A DNA stretch of 64,000 bases. It comes from Hesseltinella vesiculosa. Lineage: Eukaryota > Mucoromycota > Mucoromycetes > Mucorales > Cunninghamellaceae. Both the position numbers and the translations under genes were made by a program. Shown piece after piece: positions 34,436 through 44,720 of the stretch; within the stretch, counting starts at the first letter, position 1, and the number at the start of each line of letters is the position of its first letter. The stretch spans positions 372,001 through 436,000 of the forward strand of contig MCGT01000014.1 in the NCBI GenBank assembly GCA_002104935.1, written 5' to 3'. The notes under the pieces are model-generated. The model saw only the letters and a program-made list of their open reading frames with translations. It searched no databases and was not told the origin of the DNA.

Positions 34436-34575
34436 AGCATACAGGTAGTTTATTAAAAATTTATTTTAAAAACCAATGTGACGCCCTGCATTGTCGTAAT
34501 CACTAGACCCAGCTGTTGATTCCTTATCGAATGCACTTGGAGCGAGACCTTGGAGACCAACATTCTTGCAACGGA
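34436..34575 (+). repeat. Dispersed repeat family B, copy 2
   Basis: Shares GTTTATTAAA, GACGCC, TGCATTGTCGTAATCACTAG and GGAGCGAGACCTTGGAGA with the minus-strand copy at 46790-46960. It lies just right of the palindrome. Confidence 0.65.
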
Positions 34576-34649
34576 GGGCTGCAAGGTGAAGAAATAATAC
34601 AAAAGATCAGTGTCTAGATGCCTTTATGTTAGCCATCCTTGCAGGGAGC

Positions 34650-34690
34650 ACCCCCCCCCCCAAAAAAAAAAAAAAAAAAAAAAAAAAAAC
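34650..34690. repeat. Homopolymer pair, poly-C then poly-A
   Basis: About 10 Cs followed by about 29 As. On the minus strand this is a long poly-T plus poly-G. Such a run is prone to assembly error, and its length should not be trusted. Confidence 0.8.
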
Positions 34691-35118
34691 TGCGCAACCA
34701 TTGGCATGGACAGTACTGGTACGGTACCGTACGGACCTGATAATTTTCGCTTAGGAGGGATAAAATAACCGTTTGGCTATGTAAGGACAATGGGGTCAAG
34801 TTGAACGTGATGCAACTGAACACTACCTCAGCATACCGGTACATCAGCTACCCACCACCACCCACCAAGTAAAAGAAATATGTTTATTTTGTGACATCTT
34901 CAAGATGATGTCTGTTCGTTTATTTTAATACAGGCTATTCAAGTTGTTGTGTGGTACGTGTGTGTATATGATGCGAGTGTCTGCCATGGTAAAAGGAAGG
35001 CGCCAAGAGAAAGCAATGCCATTGGAGTCGGAGGAGAGGTATTACGCGAGGGGCTGGTGATTTTGATTTGCTGCCAGCAGCTGAGGGCAAGTTATTATGC
35101 CATGCGATTTTGAATGAT

Positions 35119-35158
35119 GGTTTTTTTTTTTTTCTTTTTTTTTTTTCTTTTTTTTTTC

Positions 35159-35190
<32 letters not shown>

Positions 35191-35200
35191 TTTTTTTATC
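35119..35200. repeat. Polypyrimidine (CTTTTT)n tract
   Basis: An imperfect T-rich tract with regular C interruptions (CTTTTT units near the end), directly before the 17-bp minisatellite. Confidence 0.85.
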
Positions 35201-35205
35201 GCATA

Positions 35206-35307
35206 CTTTTTGCAGGATTGCGCTTTTTGCAGGATTGCGCTTTTTGCAGGATTGTGCTTTTTGCAGGATTGTGCTTTTTGCAGGATTGTGCTTTTTGCAG
35301 GATTGCG
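35206..35307 (+). repeat. 17-bp minisatellite, six copies
   Basis: Six head-to-tail copies of CTTTTTGCAGGATTGYG without indels; the only variation is C/T at position 16. Each unit holds a pyrimidine run plus GCAG|G, which mimics a 3' splice site. No protein is supported on either strand. Confidence 0.95.
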
Positions 35308-36110
35308 CAGTTGTTCGAGTTTGAGTCATCTTCGGTCAAAATTCAAGATAATTGCATAGTCATTGGTCAGCGAAGAGCCAACCGCGTGTCACATATTTGT
35401 TCGCGCTCCCCATCCAGATGAAGTTTGAATGCGCGTACAAACGTTTTCTTGTCCTGGGTCAAATTGGGATTCCTTAAGTCGAATTGTGGCCATTTTTTAC
35501 CAGACAGAACACCAGTGCAATCATACGCACATACTACCACACCAGGCAAAATGCCAAAAGCAGCGTGTAGCGCCATGTAAACTTGAATATAATCTTGATG
35601 TATTAAAAAAAAAAAGTGAGCATCACCACCTTGCATCCATTTGTATTCCATCAACGTAACCTTATTTATCGCGGCAGTCAGAGGACTTGAGCCAGAGAGT
35701 TACTTCGAGTATGCCATCATAAAAGTGTGCTGAGATTTGCTTTCCGCCCATGAGATGCCAATTGTGCCACCACACTAAAAAATCCATCTCGTTATGCTCG
35801 TGCTCTAGTAGACTTTATCATAATCACACCTTCATAAAAACTTACCTACCACCAAATGCAACCGAGGTTTTGCTTGAAAAAGATCCACTGACCCAACCAG
35901 CTAATGCCAGAGGTGCGTTTTGATAGATGCTTTCAAGTAGAGAATGCTTCCAAAAGTAGACACCTACCATGAAAATAAAAAGTGTCAGTGCTTAAGATGA
36001 TGGCTTCTATAATGTAGCTCCCTTTCACAAACATGCTTACTTGCGCCCAGAGATGCCAATGGTCTCTTCCCTTGCCTTGCCTCGTGTATGACGACCGGTT
36101 CAATAATGCC

Positions 36111-36830
36111 ACTTACGATTGTGATTGTTCTCCAGTTTCAGGGTTGTTCATGATGCCAGGCAAGGATCCAAGGTGAGTGATGGTATAGCTGTGCTTGATA
36201 TCCACGTCATTTGGATATTGTTGGACCCTCGCAAATGACTTGACAATCATGTTGCAGTTTCTTTCATGCTTCTTTAGACTTTCCACGTTCTGCGTTGCCA
36301 GGTTTCGCTGGTGACTTGCTGCCAGCAAGGATCGCGCCGCCCCAGTTTTGTGTCTGAAGGGATTTGAATGTTAGAACAGCCGAGGTAAAAATAAAAAAAA
36401 GTACTTACGATTGAGACTGTTTACCAACTTCAGGGTTGTTCATGATGCCAGGCGAGGGTCCAAGGTGAGTGATGGTATAGCTGTGCTTGATATCCTTGCA
36501 TTCGGATATCGCAGGACCCTCGCAAATGACTTGATAATCATGTTGCAGTTTCTTTCATGCTTCTTTAGGATTTCCATGTTCTTCGTTGCCAGGTTTCGCT
36601 GGTGATTTAGTTCCAGCAAGGATCGCGCCGCCCCAGTTTTGTGTCTGAAGGGATTTGAATGTTAGAACAGCCGGGCAAAAAAAAAATTACTTACGATTGA
36701 GACTGTTTACCAACTTCAGGGTTGTTCATGATGCCAGGCGAGGGTCCAAGGTGAGTGATGGTATAGCTGTGCTTGATATCCTTGCATTCGGATATCGCAG
36801 GACCCTCGCAATTGTCTTAATAATCATGCG
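36111..36830 (-). repeat. Tandem 286-292-bp units bordered by splice-donor-like sites
   Basis: Two full units (36111-36402, 36403-36688) and a truncated third (36689 to about 36830). On the minus strand each unit ends at the same donor-like CAATC|GTAAGT (plus strand ACTTACGATTG), and in the first unit an open stretch including KHSYTITHLGSLPGIMNN precedes it. The second and third units have lost one base against the first (GACGTGGAT versus GCAAGGAT), which shifts the frame. The array could be a repeated exon of a decayed gene or a transposon fragment; no known domain is visible. Confidence 0.7.
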
Positions 36831-38269
36831 GGTGAGAGTATCTGCTGATAATCTTGAAGCCAAAATCAAGGTACAGTATGCCACTACGTTTCTGCAGTGA
36901 ATCCTTGACAGCAGAAAATTGGTTATTTGAGAGAATGCTTCATTTTCGGCTGATATTGCTCTTTGGAGTGCAGTGATGAGAATTTTCGATGGCCAACGGA
37001 GCAATGCGTTGGGTTTTCGTTGCCATTTTGACAGAGCTATTGCTTGACACTCCAAGGAGAGGTATAATATATAGGAGCTTGAAACCCTAGGCTTGGCTTG
37101 ACGGTATTGGTGTTGCCCCGCATTCGCCTTAACGATCATTCCAGTGATAGCTGCCATCGATCATACTGTTTTCAGGGATGACGATGAATGGGTCGAGTAG
37201 ACTAATATGAAGCCAGATTTGAGTGCTGACCACTGAGGTGAGACTTGTAAATCATAATTGAGATCAGGTTGCTGGCTCTTCCCAGGTCATCATTGATCGG
37301 ATGTTTTGGTTGCCTATTGGTACAGTTGAACTGTTTGCAAGTGTTATCTGTGATGATGCAACGGATGTCGGTGATGTTGTGTGGTTTTGACTTCCACGTT
37401 TTGAGCTTTGGCAACCATGAGTTCATCCTTCTAGGCTTGAATGTTGGAATGATCGTCGGCACGTGTTGTCAATGCATCCTGCCCTGACTGAAAAAAAATC
37501 ACCCCCCAGCGACCTATCCCCTCCTCTCCTCCACTTACTGCGCTCAGGTGCCCCGTTCTCCAGCAGAGAAAGCGATGACAACCCCTTCACCAAGGAGCAC
37601 TCCTCCCCCAAACAAATACCTGTCTTTCACCCTTCTACAGGGGCGAACATCCAAAGCATAAGACTGCGTTTCTTCCTTCTTGCTTTCCCACGAAAGTCAA
37701 GGCGACACTTCAATGAACCAGCATCAGGATACACCCACAGAGGACAAGATATAGCAACGACATGAGGAAAGGCGAGGACACTGACTAGCCAAGTGGGCGC
37801 ACTTGCTAGCCCCCCAAGGGCGGCAACTCGAGGGAGGATAACCAAGCTAGAAATAAGAAGGGGGTTAGCTTCACTGATATGGAAGAATCATTTCTACCTA
37901 GGAAACTTACTTTGCTATGTTCCGAGGAGGTTCTTGGTCAGCAGCAAATAGCAGGTTGTTGGAGGCATAAGCGAAGAAGGCCGACGCGTTGGAGCCAGTC
38001 AAACATGAATAAAATAATTGGTTAGACACACATGTTCCAAGTGGAAAGAAAACACATGACTTACCAATAAGGCGGAGAATGGGAGGGTTGAGGTCTCGAG
38101 GCATCCCCTCATAACGACAGAGAGCAATTGAATAATAAAAATATTGCAAAAAAAAGGCGGTCAGCTATGGCTCGATTAAGATTGGATTGAACTTCCCCGT
38201 GTTTGAAGCTGGGTGCAGCTTGCCAAAATTAGTGATCCGGAAGAGAGGGATTAGAAGCATGATCTAAAG

Positions 38270-38320
38270 GCACACAATGGAATGGTTTTTGTTGCCGCCA
38301 AAAACCATTTCATTGTGTGC
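38270..38320. repeat. 21-bp stem hairpin with 9-nt loop
   Basis: Stem 38270-38290 pairs with 38300-38320 with one mismatch (G versus A at stem position 11). The size and single mismatch resemble a small-RNA precursor or the two ends of a tiny foldback element. No expression evidence is available. Confidence 0.7.
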
Positions 38321-39124
38321 CAGGCACATAAATCAAAAAAAAAAAAGGTTAGTCATTTTGCAACCTTTAATAAAAGATAGTTTTTACCTTTGACCTAGAG
38401 CAAAGAGAGTACCTGCGATATTCAGGTGTGGTGTGCAAAAGAAGCCCAAACAGTCCAGTGTCTCTCGTTTATCCACAGTCTTCATGCCATTCTTATTCCA
38501 TGGGAAATTCCATCAACTGCGAAGTGTCAGAAAGAAAAAGGTGAGTCACACACTTTTTCAGTTACCTGCATCGTTAGGGCTAGTCGGAAGGCATAAATAA
38601 AAAGAGAGACCGGCCACCGTTGGGTCCAGAGATGACATCAATCTCCGCTGTATGGAGACAGGGATGACCGTCATCGCGCAAAAGCAGAAGAGAAGTTCCG
38701 GGGCTCGCTGGAGTTGGTGACTATGGCAGGCAGGGCATGGTGCAGGCGAATGCGGGGTCAGTTACTAGGGGCGGCGCGAATCTACAATGGGTAGAGCGAG
38801 AGTCAATCATACTGATTCATGATTCAAGTTTTTTCTGACTTGCAAATTAGGCGTTGGTCTACGTGTCCCGTGGGCATCAACTTGAAGTATATGGTACAGT
38901 ATGTGCATTTGTCGACAAAACATCTAAATAAACCATAAACGGTTAGCCAATCGCCGAGAGTCTTCTCTCTTTATATGACGTACAATTTGGGCCCGTCCAG
39001 GTGTCTATGGTTATCGTTTCACCACTCAACTGCACATAGCAGATGAGGCATCTGAACAAAGAAAGTGAGTCTTTTGAACTAGTAGTACGTTGGAAATCTT
39101 TCTTACCTATAATCAATATGGACA

Positions 39125-39575
39125 GAGCACAGGGTATCTTCCAAGGGTGCTGGGTATCATCTAGTCACGCTGGGTATCTTCAAGGCGCACAGGGTATCGT
39201 CTAGGTGCACTGGGTATCTTCTAGGCGTGCATGGTATCTTCTAGGAGCACAGGGTATCTTCTATATGTTCAGTGGTATCTACCAAGTGTGCTGGGTATCG
39301 TCTAGTCACACAGGGTATCTTCAAGGTGCACAGGGTAACTTCTAGGTGTGCAGGGTATCTTCTAGGCGTGCAGGGTATCTTCTAGGCGTGCAGGGTATCT
39401 TCTATGCGTGCAAGGTATCTTCTAGGCGCACAGGGTATCTTTTGTCCGTTCAGGGTATCTTCTAGGCGTGCAGGGTATCGTCTAGGTCCACAGGGTATCA
39501 TCGAGGTACATAGGTTATCGGCTAGGCGCACAGGGTATCGTCTATGTGCACAGGGTATCATCTTGGTACAGAGGG
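39125..39575. repeat. 20-bp minisatellite, about 22 copies
   Basis: Imperfect head-to-tail copies of a unit close to CAGGGTATCTTCTAGGCGTG. The GGGTATC core is nearly constant and the second half varies (GTGC, GCAC, GTCCA). Because 20 is not a multiple of three, a reading frame through the array would rotate; the open stretches seen are a side effect of the repeat. Confidence 0.9.
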
Positions 39576-39689
39576 ATCCCAAGCTATTCAGTTTTCGGTG
39601 GTGTCCCATTAATACCACACTGTCATAAAAAAAACAGAAAAGCTGACGTTAAAGCTTTTCAAGGGGCACATTGCCCGTTTCAAGTTACC

Positions 39690-41205
39690 TGGCACGACGT
39701 TGCTGCTGGTGTGAGCTCTTAAGGGTTCTCAAGCCCAGGTGCTTCAAAGGGTTCCCAAGCCCAGGTTCTTCAAATTGGTTCCCAAGCCATTGGCGCGGTG
39801 GTGGTGCCAGGTTGCCGCCAGACTGCCACAATAAAAGCCAAGATTAGAACATTTTTAATGCTCGAGCGTTCCATTTCAACTTACCAAGGCACGACGTTGC
39901 TGCTGGTGGAGGTCTTAAGGGTTCTCAAGCCCAGGTGCTTCAAGGGGTTCCCAAGCCCAGGTTCTTCAAGTTGGTTCCCAAGCCATTGGCGCGGTGGTGG
40001 TGCCAGGTTGCCACAGACTGCCACAAAAAAAAAGCTGAGGTTAGAGCGTTTTAATGCTCAAGCGTTCCATTTCAACTTACCAAGGCACGACGTTGCTGCT
40101 GGTGTGAGGTCTTAAGGGTTCTCAAGCCCAGGTGCTTCAAGGGGTTCCCAAGCCCAGGTTCTTCAAGTTGGTTCCCAAGCCATTGGCGCGGTGGTGGTGC
40201 CATGTTGCCACAGACTGCCACAAAAAAAGCCAAGATTAGAACATTTTTAATGCTCAAGCTTCACATTTCAACTTACCAAGGCACGACGTTGCTGCTGGTG
40301 TGAGCTCTTAAGGGTTCTCAAGCCCAGGTGCTTCAAGGGGTTCCCAAGCCCAGGTTCTTCAAATTGGTTCCCAAGCCATTGGCGCGGTGGTGGTGCCATG
40401 TTGCCACAGACTGCCACAAAAAAAGCCAAGATTAGAACATTTTTAATGCTCAAGCTTCACATTTCAACTTACCAAGGCACGACGTTGCTGCTGGTGTGAG
40501 GTCTTAAGGGTTCTCAAGCCCAGGTGCTTCAAGGGGTTCCCAAGCCCAGGTTCTTCAAATTGGTTCCCAAGCCATTGGCGCGATGGTGGTGCCAGGTTGC
40601 CGCCAGACTGCCACAAAAAAAGCCAAAATTAGAACATTTTTAATGCTCGAGCGTTCCATTTCAACTTACCAAGGCACGACGTTGCTGCTGGTGGAGGTCT
40701 TAAGGGTTCTCAAGCCCAGGTGCTTCAAGGGGTTCCCAAGCCCAGGTTCTTCAAATTGGTTCCCAAGCCATTGGCGCGGTGGTGGTGCCAGGTTGCCGCC
40801 AGACTGCCACAATAAAAGCCAAGATTAGAACATTTTTAATGCTCGAGCGTTCCATTTCAACTTACCAAGGCACGACGTTGCTGCTGGTGGAGGTCTTAAG
40901 GGTTCTCAAGCCCAGGTGCTTCAAGGGGTTCCCAAGCCCAGGTTCTTCAAGTTGGTTCCCAAGCCATTGGCGCGGTGGTGGTGCCAGGTTGCCACAGACT
41001 GCCACAAAAAAAAAGCTGAGGTTAGAACGTTTTAATGCTCAAGCGTTCCATTTCAACTTACCAAGGCACGACGTTGCTGCTGGTGTGAGGTCTTAAGGGT
41101 TCTCAAGCCCAGGTGCTTCAAGGGGTTCCCAAGCCCAGGTCCTTCAGTTGGTTCCCAAGCCATTGAGTTGTTCCTGGCGCCAGGATGCCAGCTAGAATAC
41201 CACAG
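39690..41205 (-). repeat. ~196-bp tandem array, eight copies with exon/intron-like units
   Basis: Eight head-to-tail copies. On the minus strand each full copy is a GTAAGT donor, a ~62-bp intron-like part ending TTGTGGCAG, and a ~134-bp exon-like part. Copies near 39690-40270 and 40675-41250 share variants in the same order (GTGGAGG versus GTGTGAGG; CCGCCAGAC versus CCACAGAC), which shows a duplication of about 981 bp, or five units. Exon-like parts of 134 bp break the frame from one copy to the next, and two of three frames have stops, so a repeat protein is not supported. Inside each unit CAAGCCCAGGT-type 25-bp subrepeats are visible. Confidence 0.85.
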
Positions 41206-41360
41206 AAAAAGTGAATGGGTATGATTTGGTTAAAAAGTTTCCAAGGAGTTCATTGTCCATATCTACTTACCCAGCATGGAGGCTTCTGTTATAACATGGA
41301 TCATTGAAATCAATAAAAATTAGCTATTGTCTAGTTCGTTGTATCTGTTTGGATTCATAC

Positions 41361-42306
41361 CTAAGCCCATGGGTTTTCCAAAACCAGGGCGTTCATGGCA
41401 GAAAGCGTCTTGGTGGAGGCGGGCGCGATCAGGAAAACTGGCCCACACACAATGGTCACGTTGGTGATGATGGGCGCGGCGTCAGTGGTGGTGGTGGCGG
41501 TGGCGGTGGCGGCGGACGTGACGGTGGTGGTGGTGGTGGTGGTGGCAGTGGCGGCGACGGACGTTTCAGCAGTGGCCGAGTGCATGAACCATGGGTCCTC
41601 GGGCAAAGCTGATAGAGGAGGCGATGGCAGGGCAGGACGTGGCAGCGGAGACGGAGAGCGGGCGCCAATCCAGGGGTTCATTGCCTTGTCAAGTGTGGCG
41701 GGCTGGGGCAATTGTGGGCCACCAGGGCGACGAGCATCACGCCAAGGGTCGGCGGGCAGAGGCGGACACACCAGCACAGGAAGAGGCAAGGGTGAGCGGG
41801 CACCAAGCCAGGGGTTCACCGTCTTGTCAGCATTGGTGGGTTGTGGCAAACGTGGGCCACCAGGGTGACGAGCACCAAGCCAAGGATCGGCGGGCAGGGC
41901 GGACAAAGGTGGGCGCTGCAACAAAGGTGCAGGCAACAGCAAAGGCACACAGCCAGAAGCGACAGAAGCGTTGCTAGGCTCACGCTATATTTTTTTTTAA
42001 AAAAAAAAGAATCAATCCGAGGTATTCAATACAATCATATCAGTAAACATAAAGTCAACTTACGCCTAGGTGAGATCGACGGGAAACGATCATTCGGAGC
42101 AGCCAGAGGCCGCAGAGACATGCGCATGCGAGCATGGCAAACTCGCCAGCAAGAGCGAAATCGTTGCTGGGAGCGTCGATCAGCATGGCTGTGGTGGCAG
42201 TCGTTGTCATGGCAGTAGGCATGGTGGCAGTAGCAGGCTCGGTGGGCATTGGAGGAGCCACACCGGCAAAGAAGCGCGAAAAAACAGCAGCGGCAAACAT
42301 CAACAT
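41361..42306 (-). CDS. Orphan Pro/Thr-rich membrane protein with ~47-residue repeats
   Basis: Two exons (42064-42306, 41361-41984) joined by a GTAAGT/ATAG intron give 288 residues in frame. The N-terminus MLMFAAAVFSRFFAGVA could be a signal peptide. A second hydrophobic segment (LAGEFAMLACACLCGLWLL) near residues 52-70 is followed by RMIVSRRS. The second exon codes two 46-47-residue repeats with ADPW, AR-x-PGGP-x-LPQP and NPW-x-GARSP, plus a partial third, then an Ala/Thr run coded by GGTGGT-like repeats (plus strand about 41478-41560) and a hydrophobic end. No known family. It is the only gene-like frame in the 32.7-48.8 kb island, beside the 196-bp array. The donor-like AG|GTATGA right at its stop codon resembles those in the array. 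Confidence 0.5.
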
Positions 42307-43427
42307 CGTAAATCAGTAAAGGAAGAAGATGATGAAAAAAAACAAAGTAAACAACAAAAGCCACTTGATCCAGCCAATCACAGCAGGGCATTAGCTTTGC
42401 CATATTGAGTGTTTTTTATTGCCATGGTTTCTATCTATTTTTTATAAAAAAATACAACAGGAGAAGTAAAACAGGTTGCAAAGTAATGCAGCGCGTCGAA
42501 GAAGTGGAGATACAATGAATTCAGGTACAGGGGCTGTGCATCGTAGGACTGGGCGAGTTTCAAAATCTGCGGGCATTCCGGGTAAATTAACTCAAATGAA
42601 CTTTAATCTGCACTATTTTTTTGGGGCTGTCTTGTGTGCTGTGTCAGGTTTTATTGGGTTCTGGTTCTTTCCAATCTAATCAAGTATATGATAACTTCGC
42701 CATGAAAGGTAAGAAAGCAGGAAAAAAAAAAGGACACTGACGCGACACGCTTCATATTTTTTTTTTTTGGCGTTGACAGTCAAATTTTTCGTGCGGCGCT
42801 ATTGGCTGGTGACTGGCAGCCAATCCAGTAAAACCCCGTCACCATTGATCGTACCGTTTATGTTAACAGAACGGTACAGTAAATCAGGAAATAGAATGTG
42901 AATGCAAGCGACAATGCAATTTGTTCAGGAATGCGGCAGAACCGCATGACCTGCGCAACAAAGTGCTTTCTATTTTTGAATACGTCGACAGTCGATCGCA
43001 GTACAATACACTTCTTCACCCCTCCCCCCATTTTTTTCATTTTCTCTCTTTCCCACATCAATTATTTTTAGTCTTTCGTTTTATTTTCAAATGATTATAC
43101 CTCGTAAAAAGTCCCTGATTTGAAAGAGTGAGAAAACCATTGAACTGGCTGGGCAAATTGCCACCAAACATTGCAACTGATGTTCGTTCGAGACTATGAC
43201 TTTACGTTTTTTCAAAGGTCGTATGAATGGAGATAAGGCAGGATGCTAGTGGCTAAACTTTGTTGCTTTTCTTGTTTACCTGCAAGTCATGCGTTGGAAC
43301 TGTTGGAGACAAAAAAAAAAAAGAGAGAGGGGTGAGGCGTAGCACAAAATGGATTGAAGGCCTCGGGCGCCCATCAAAGAGCAGCCGCCAGCTTCTTTTT
43401 TTTTCCCTGACATTTTTTACTGTCAAA
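42307..43427. other. Repeat-island segment, no supported gene
   Basis: Upstream side of the orphan gene and AT-rich sequence. A short inverted repeat ATTGGCTG...CAGCCAAT occurs near 42809-42832. Open frames are short and lack family signals. Confidence 0.5.
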
Positions 43428-43500
43428 GTGGGTAACACAATTCTCCATTCTCCTTTACCAAATTTGGTTCAGTTCAAACTTTTATTCGTTGCCGTTTACT
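43428..43500 (+). repeat. Dispersed repeat family C, copy 1
   Basis: Shares AAATTTGGTTCAGTTCAAAC and TTTTATTCG-TGCCGTTTA with 44535-44613, with only a few substitutions. No coding capacity. Confidence 0.7.
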
Positions 43501-43989
43501 GATTTCTTTACTTTTGATCCCAAACTTTAAAATCCAAGGCCTTTCACAAAAATGTCTCCATTGTTCTTCAATCATGTGAAAATGAAGAAAGCTCAAAATA
43601 AAAAAAATGGGGGGACTCGCTTGTCAATGGCCATAAAAATGGTCACCGGGATTACTCTTTCACTGCATTGTTCCAATCCTCCTTTTTTCACATGATTTTT
43701 TGGCTCTGTTGCTCCTCTATTGACGAGGCGTTCTTGGTTTCATTTTAAAGTTTAGACCAAGGCTATCTATGGGCATGCATAGAGTAAAAAAAAAAAGGCG
43801 TTAAAACCGACAGAGTAAAAGGCTGTCAAGTTACTGTGTTACCAAGCTTCTTCACCTATTTTGAAAAAAAAAAAAAAAAAAAAAAACTTGAAACATTCTT
43901 CAAATAAACCAAATAATGATTTTACTTCAAAAAGTATAAAAAGAGGCCATTCTGTCGACTTTCTCGCTTTTTTTTCTTTCACCGGTGGA

Positions 43990-44320
43990 TACGAGGGTGG
44001 AGAGGCCCCTTGTTTCCACCAAACGCTGCTTTTTCTCGTTGAAAGGGTAACCTTCTGCGGCTCCGAGTGGGGTGATTCCTACACGATCACTCTTTGGTGC
44101 TAGCTGGCCCTAGCACCTTCACATCTTGGAGTGAACAGTCGATTCCTAATGGCCGAGGGGTTGCGCCCTTGGAGCTAGGACGTCTGTTCTTTTAGCTTGG
44201 CGTACTGGTAGGCTAGTCCCAGCTCACCCTCCAGCCGGAGGGGCCTCACTAGGGAGGCGGCTAGGGAACATGCCACCCGATGGCTGGCAGGCTTTCGGGA
44301 ATCCGATAACAAGGAAAAAA
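43990..44320. other. GC-rich island with stem-forming potential
   Basis: About 330 bp of clearly higher GC than its AT-rich surroundings. Visible stems include GGTGCTAG-CTGGCC-CTAGCACC (about 44095-44116) and CCCTCCAGCCGGAGGGG (about 44229-44245). It does not match 5S or tRNA rules that I can apply by eye, and no plausible gene covers it. It could be a structured RNA, a SINE-like element or foreign DNA. Confidence 0.35.
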
Positions 44321-44534
44321 AATACAAGTTAAATGAAAAAGGTCTCCCACAGAGACTTCCCTTGAGATCATGAGGATCATCAAGCGTCAATTGCATGTTG
44401 GCACTTTGATGTTCATTCTCCACTCCCTTTCCATTGCAGAAAGTCAATAAAAAAGCATTTGCATGGAAGGCATTTCATTTTCCAGGAGAGAGATATCTCT
44501 TTTTAAGATGAATATCGTTTGATTGCGTGTTCCT

Positions 44535-44720
44535 TCGGTGTAGGTAACATAATCCTCCATCCTCCTTTCCAAATTTGGTTCAGTTCAAACTTTTATTCGC
44601 TGCCGTTTAAGCTAAGGAAGAAGAAGTATCCCCCCCCCCTCTTTTTTTTTTTGGTTTTTTTCCCACATCGTTTTTTCATCATCACGCCATTCTTATCCCC
44701 CCGATTAAGAGATACCAACA
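44535..44720 (+). repeat. Dispersed repeat family C, copy 2
   Basis: The left part matches 43428-43500. The right part (TTTTTTTCCCACATCGTTTTTTCATCATCACGCC region, 44640-44700) is reverse-complemented at 45735-45825 and partly repeated at 45340-45440. A poly-C run sits at 44630-44639. Confidence 0.65.

Larger units (their letters stand above)
35308..39119. other. Repeat-island segment with scattered donor-like motifs, no supported gene
   Basis: Apart from the tandem units at 36111-36830 and the hairpin at 38270-38320, this 3.8 kb has no gene I can support. ACTTAC motifs (minus-strand GTAAGT) recur near 35844, 36111, 36403, 36689, 37905 and 38062, often next to short open stretches on the minus strand such as 35367-35654 and 37907-38149. 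A decayed or very divergent multi-exon gene on the minus strand is possible, but I could not join exons in frame. Confidence 0.4.

Noticed and set aside
35042..35329. Minus-strand Lys-rich frame over the polypyrimidine tract and 17-bp minisatellite
   Set aside because: Pure low complexity; the Lys/Glu run comes from the CTTTTT tract.
35367..35654. Minus-strand 95-codon frame as a real gene
   Set aside because: Composition is less biased than its neighbours and it might be an orphan exon, but no start, partner exon or domain could be supported.
39125..39575. CRISPR-like reading of the regular 20-bp repeats
   Set aside because: There are no unique spacers; repeats are directly head-to-tail, and the genome is eukaryotic.
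39382..39618. Minus-strand frame through the 20-bp minisatellite as a repeat protein
   Set aside because: A 20-bp period rotates the frame, so repeated units do not code the same peptide.
39798..40115. A 105-codon frame repeated exactly at 40779-41096
   Set aside because: It runs across array units on the plus strand only because indels keep it open; the repeat comes from the array duplication, not from a protein gene.
41395..41868. Plus-strand 157-codon Gly/Val/Ala-rich frame opposite the orphan gene
   Set aside because: It is the shadow of the Pro/Thr-rich exon on the minus strand, which joins in frame with an upstream exon.
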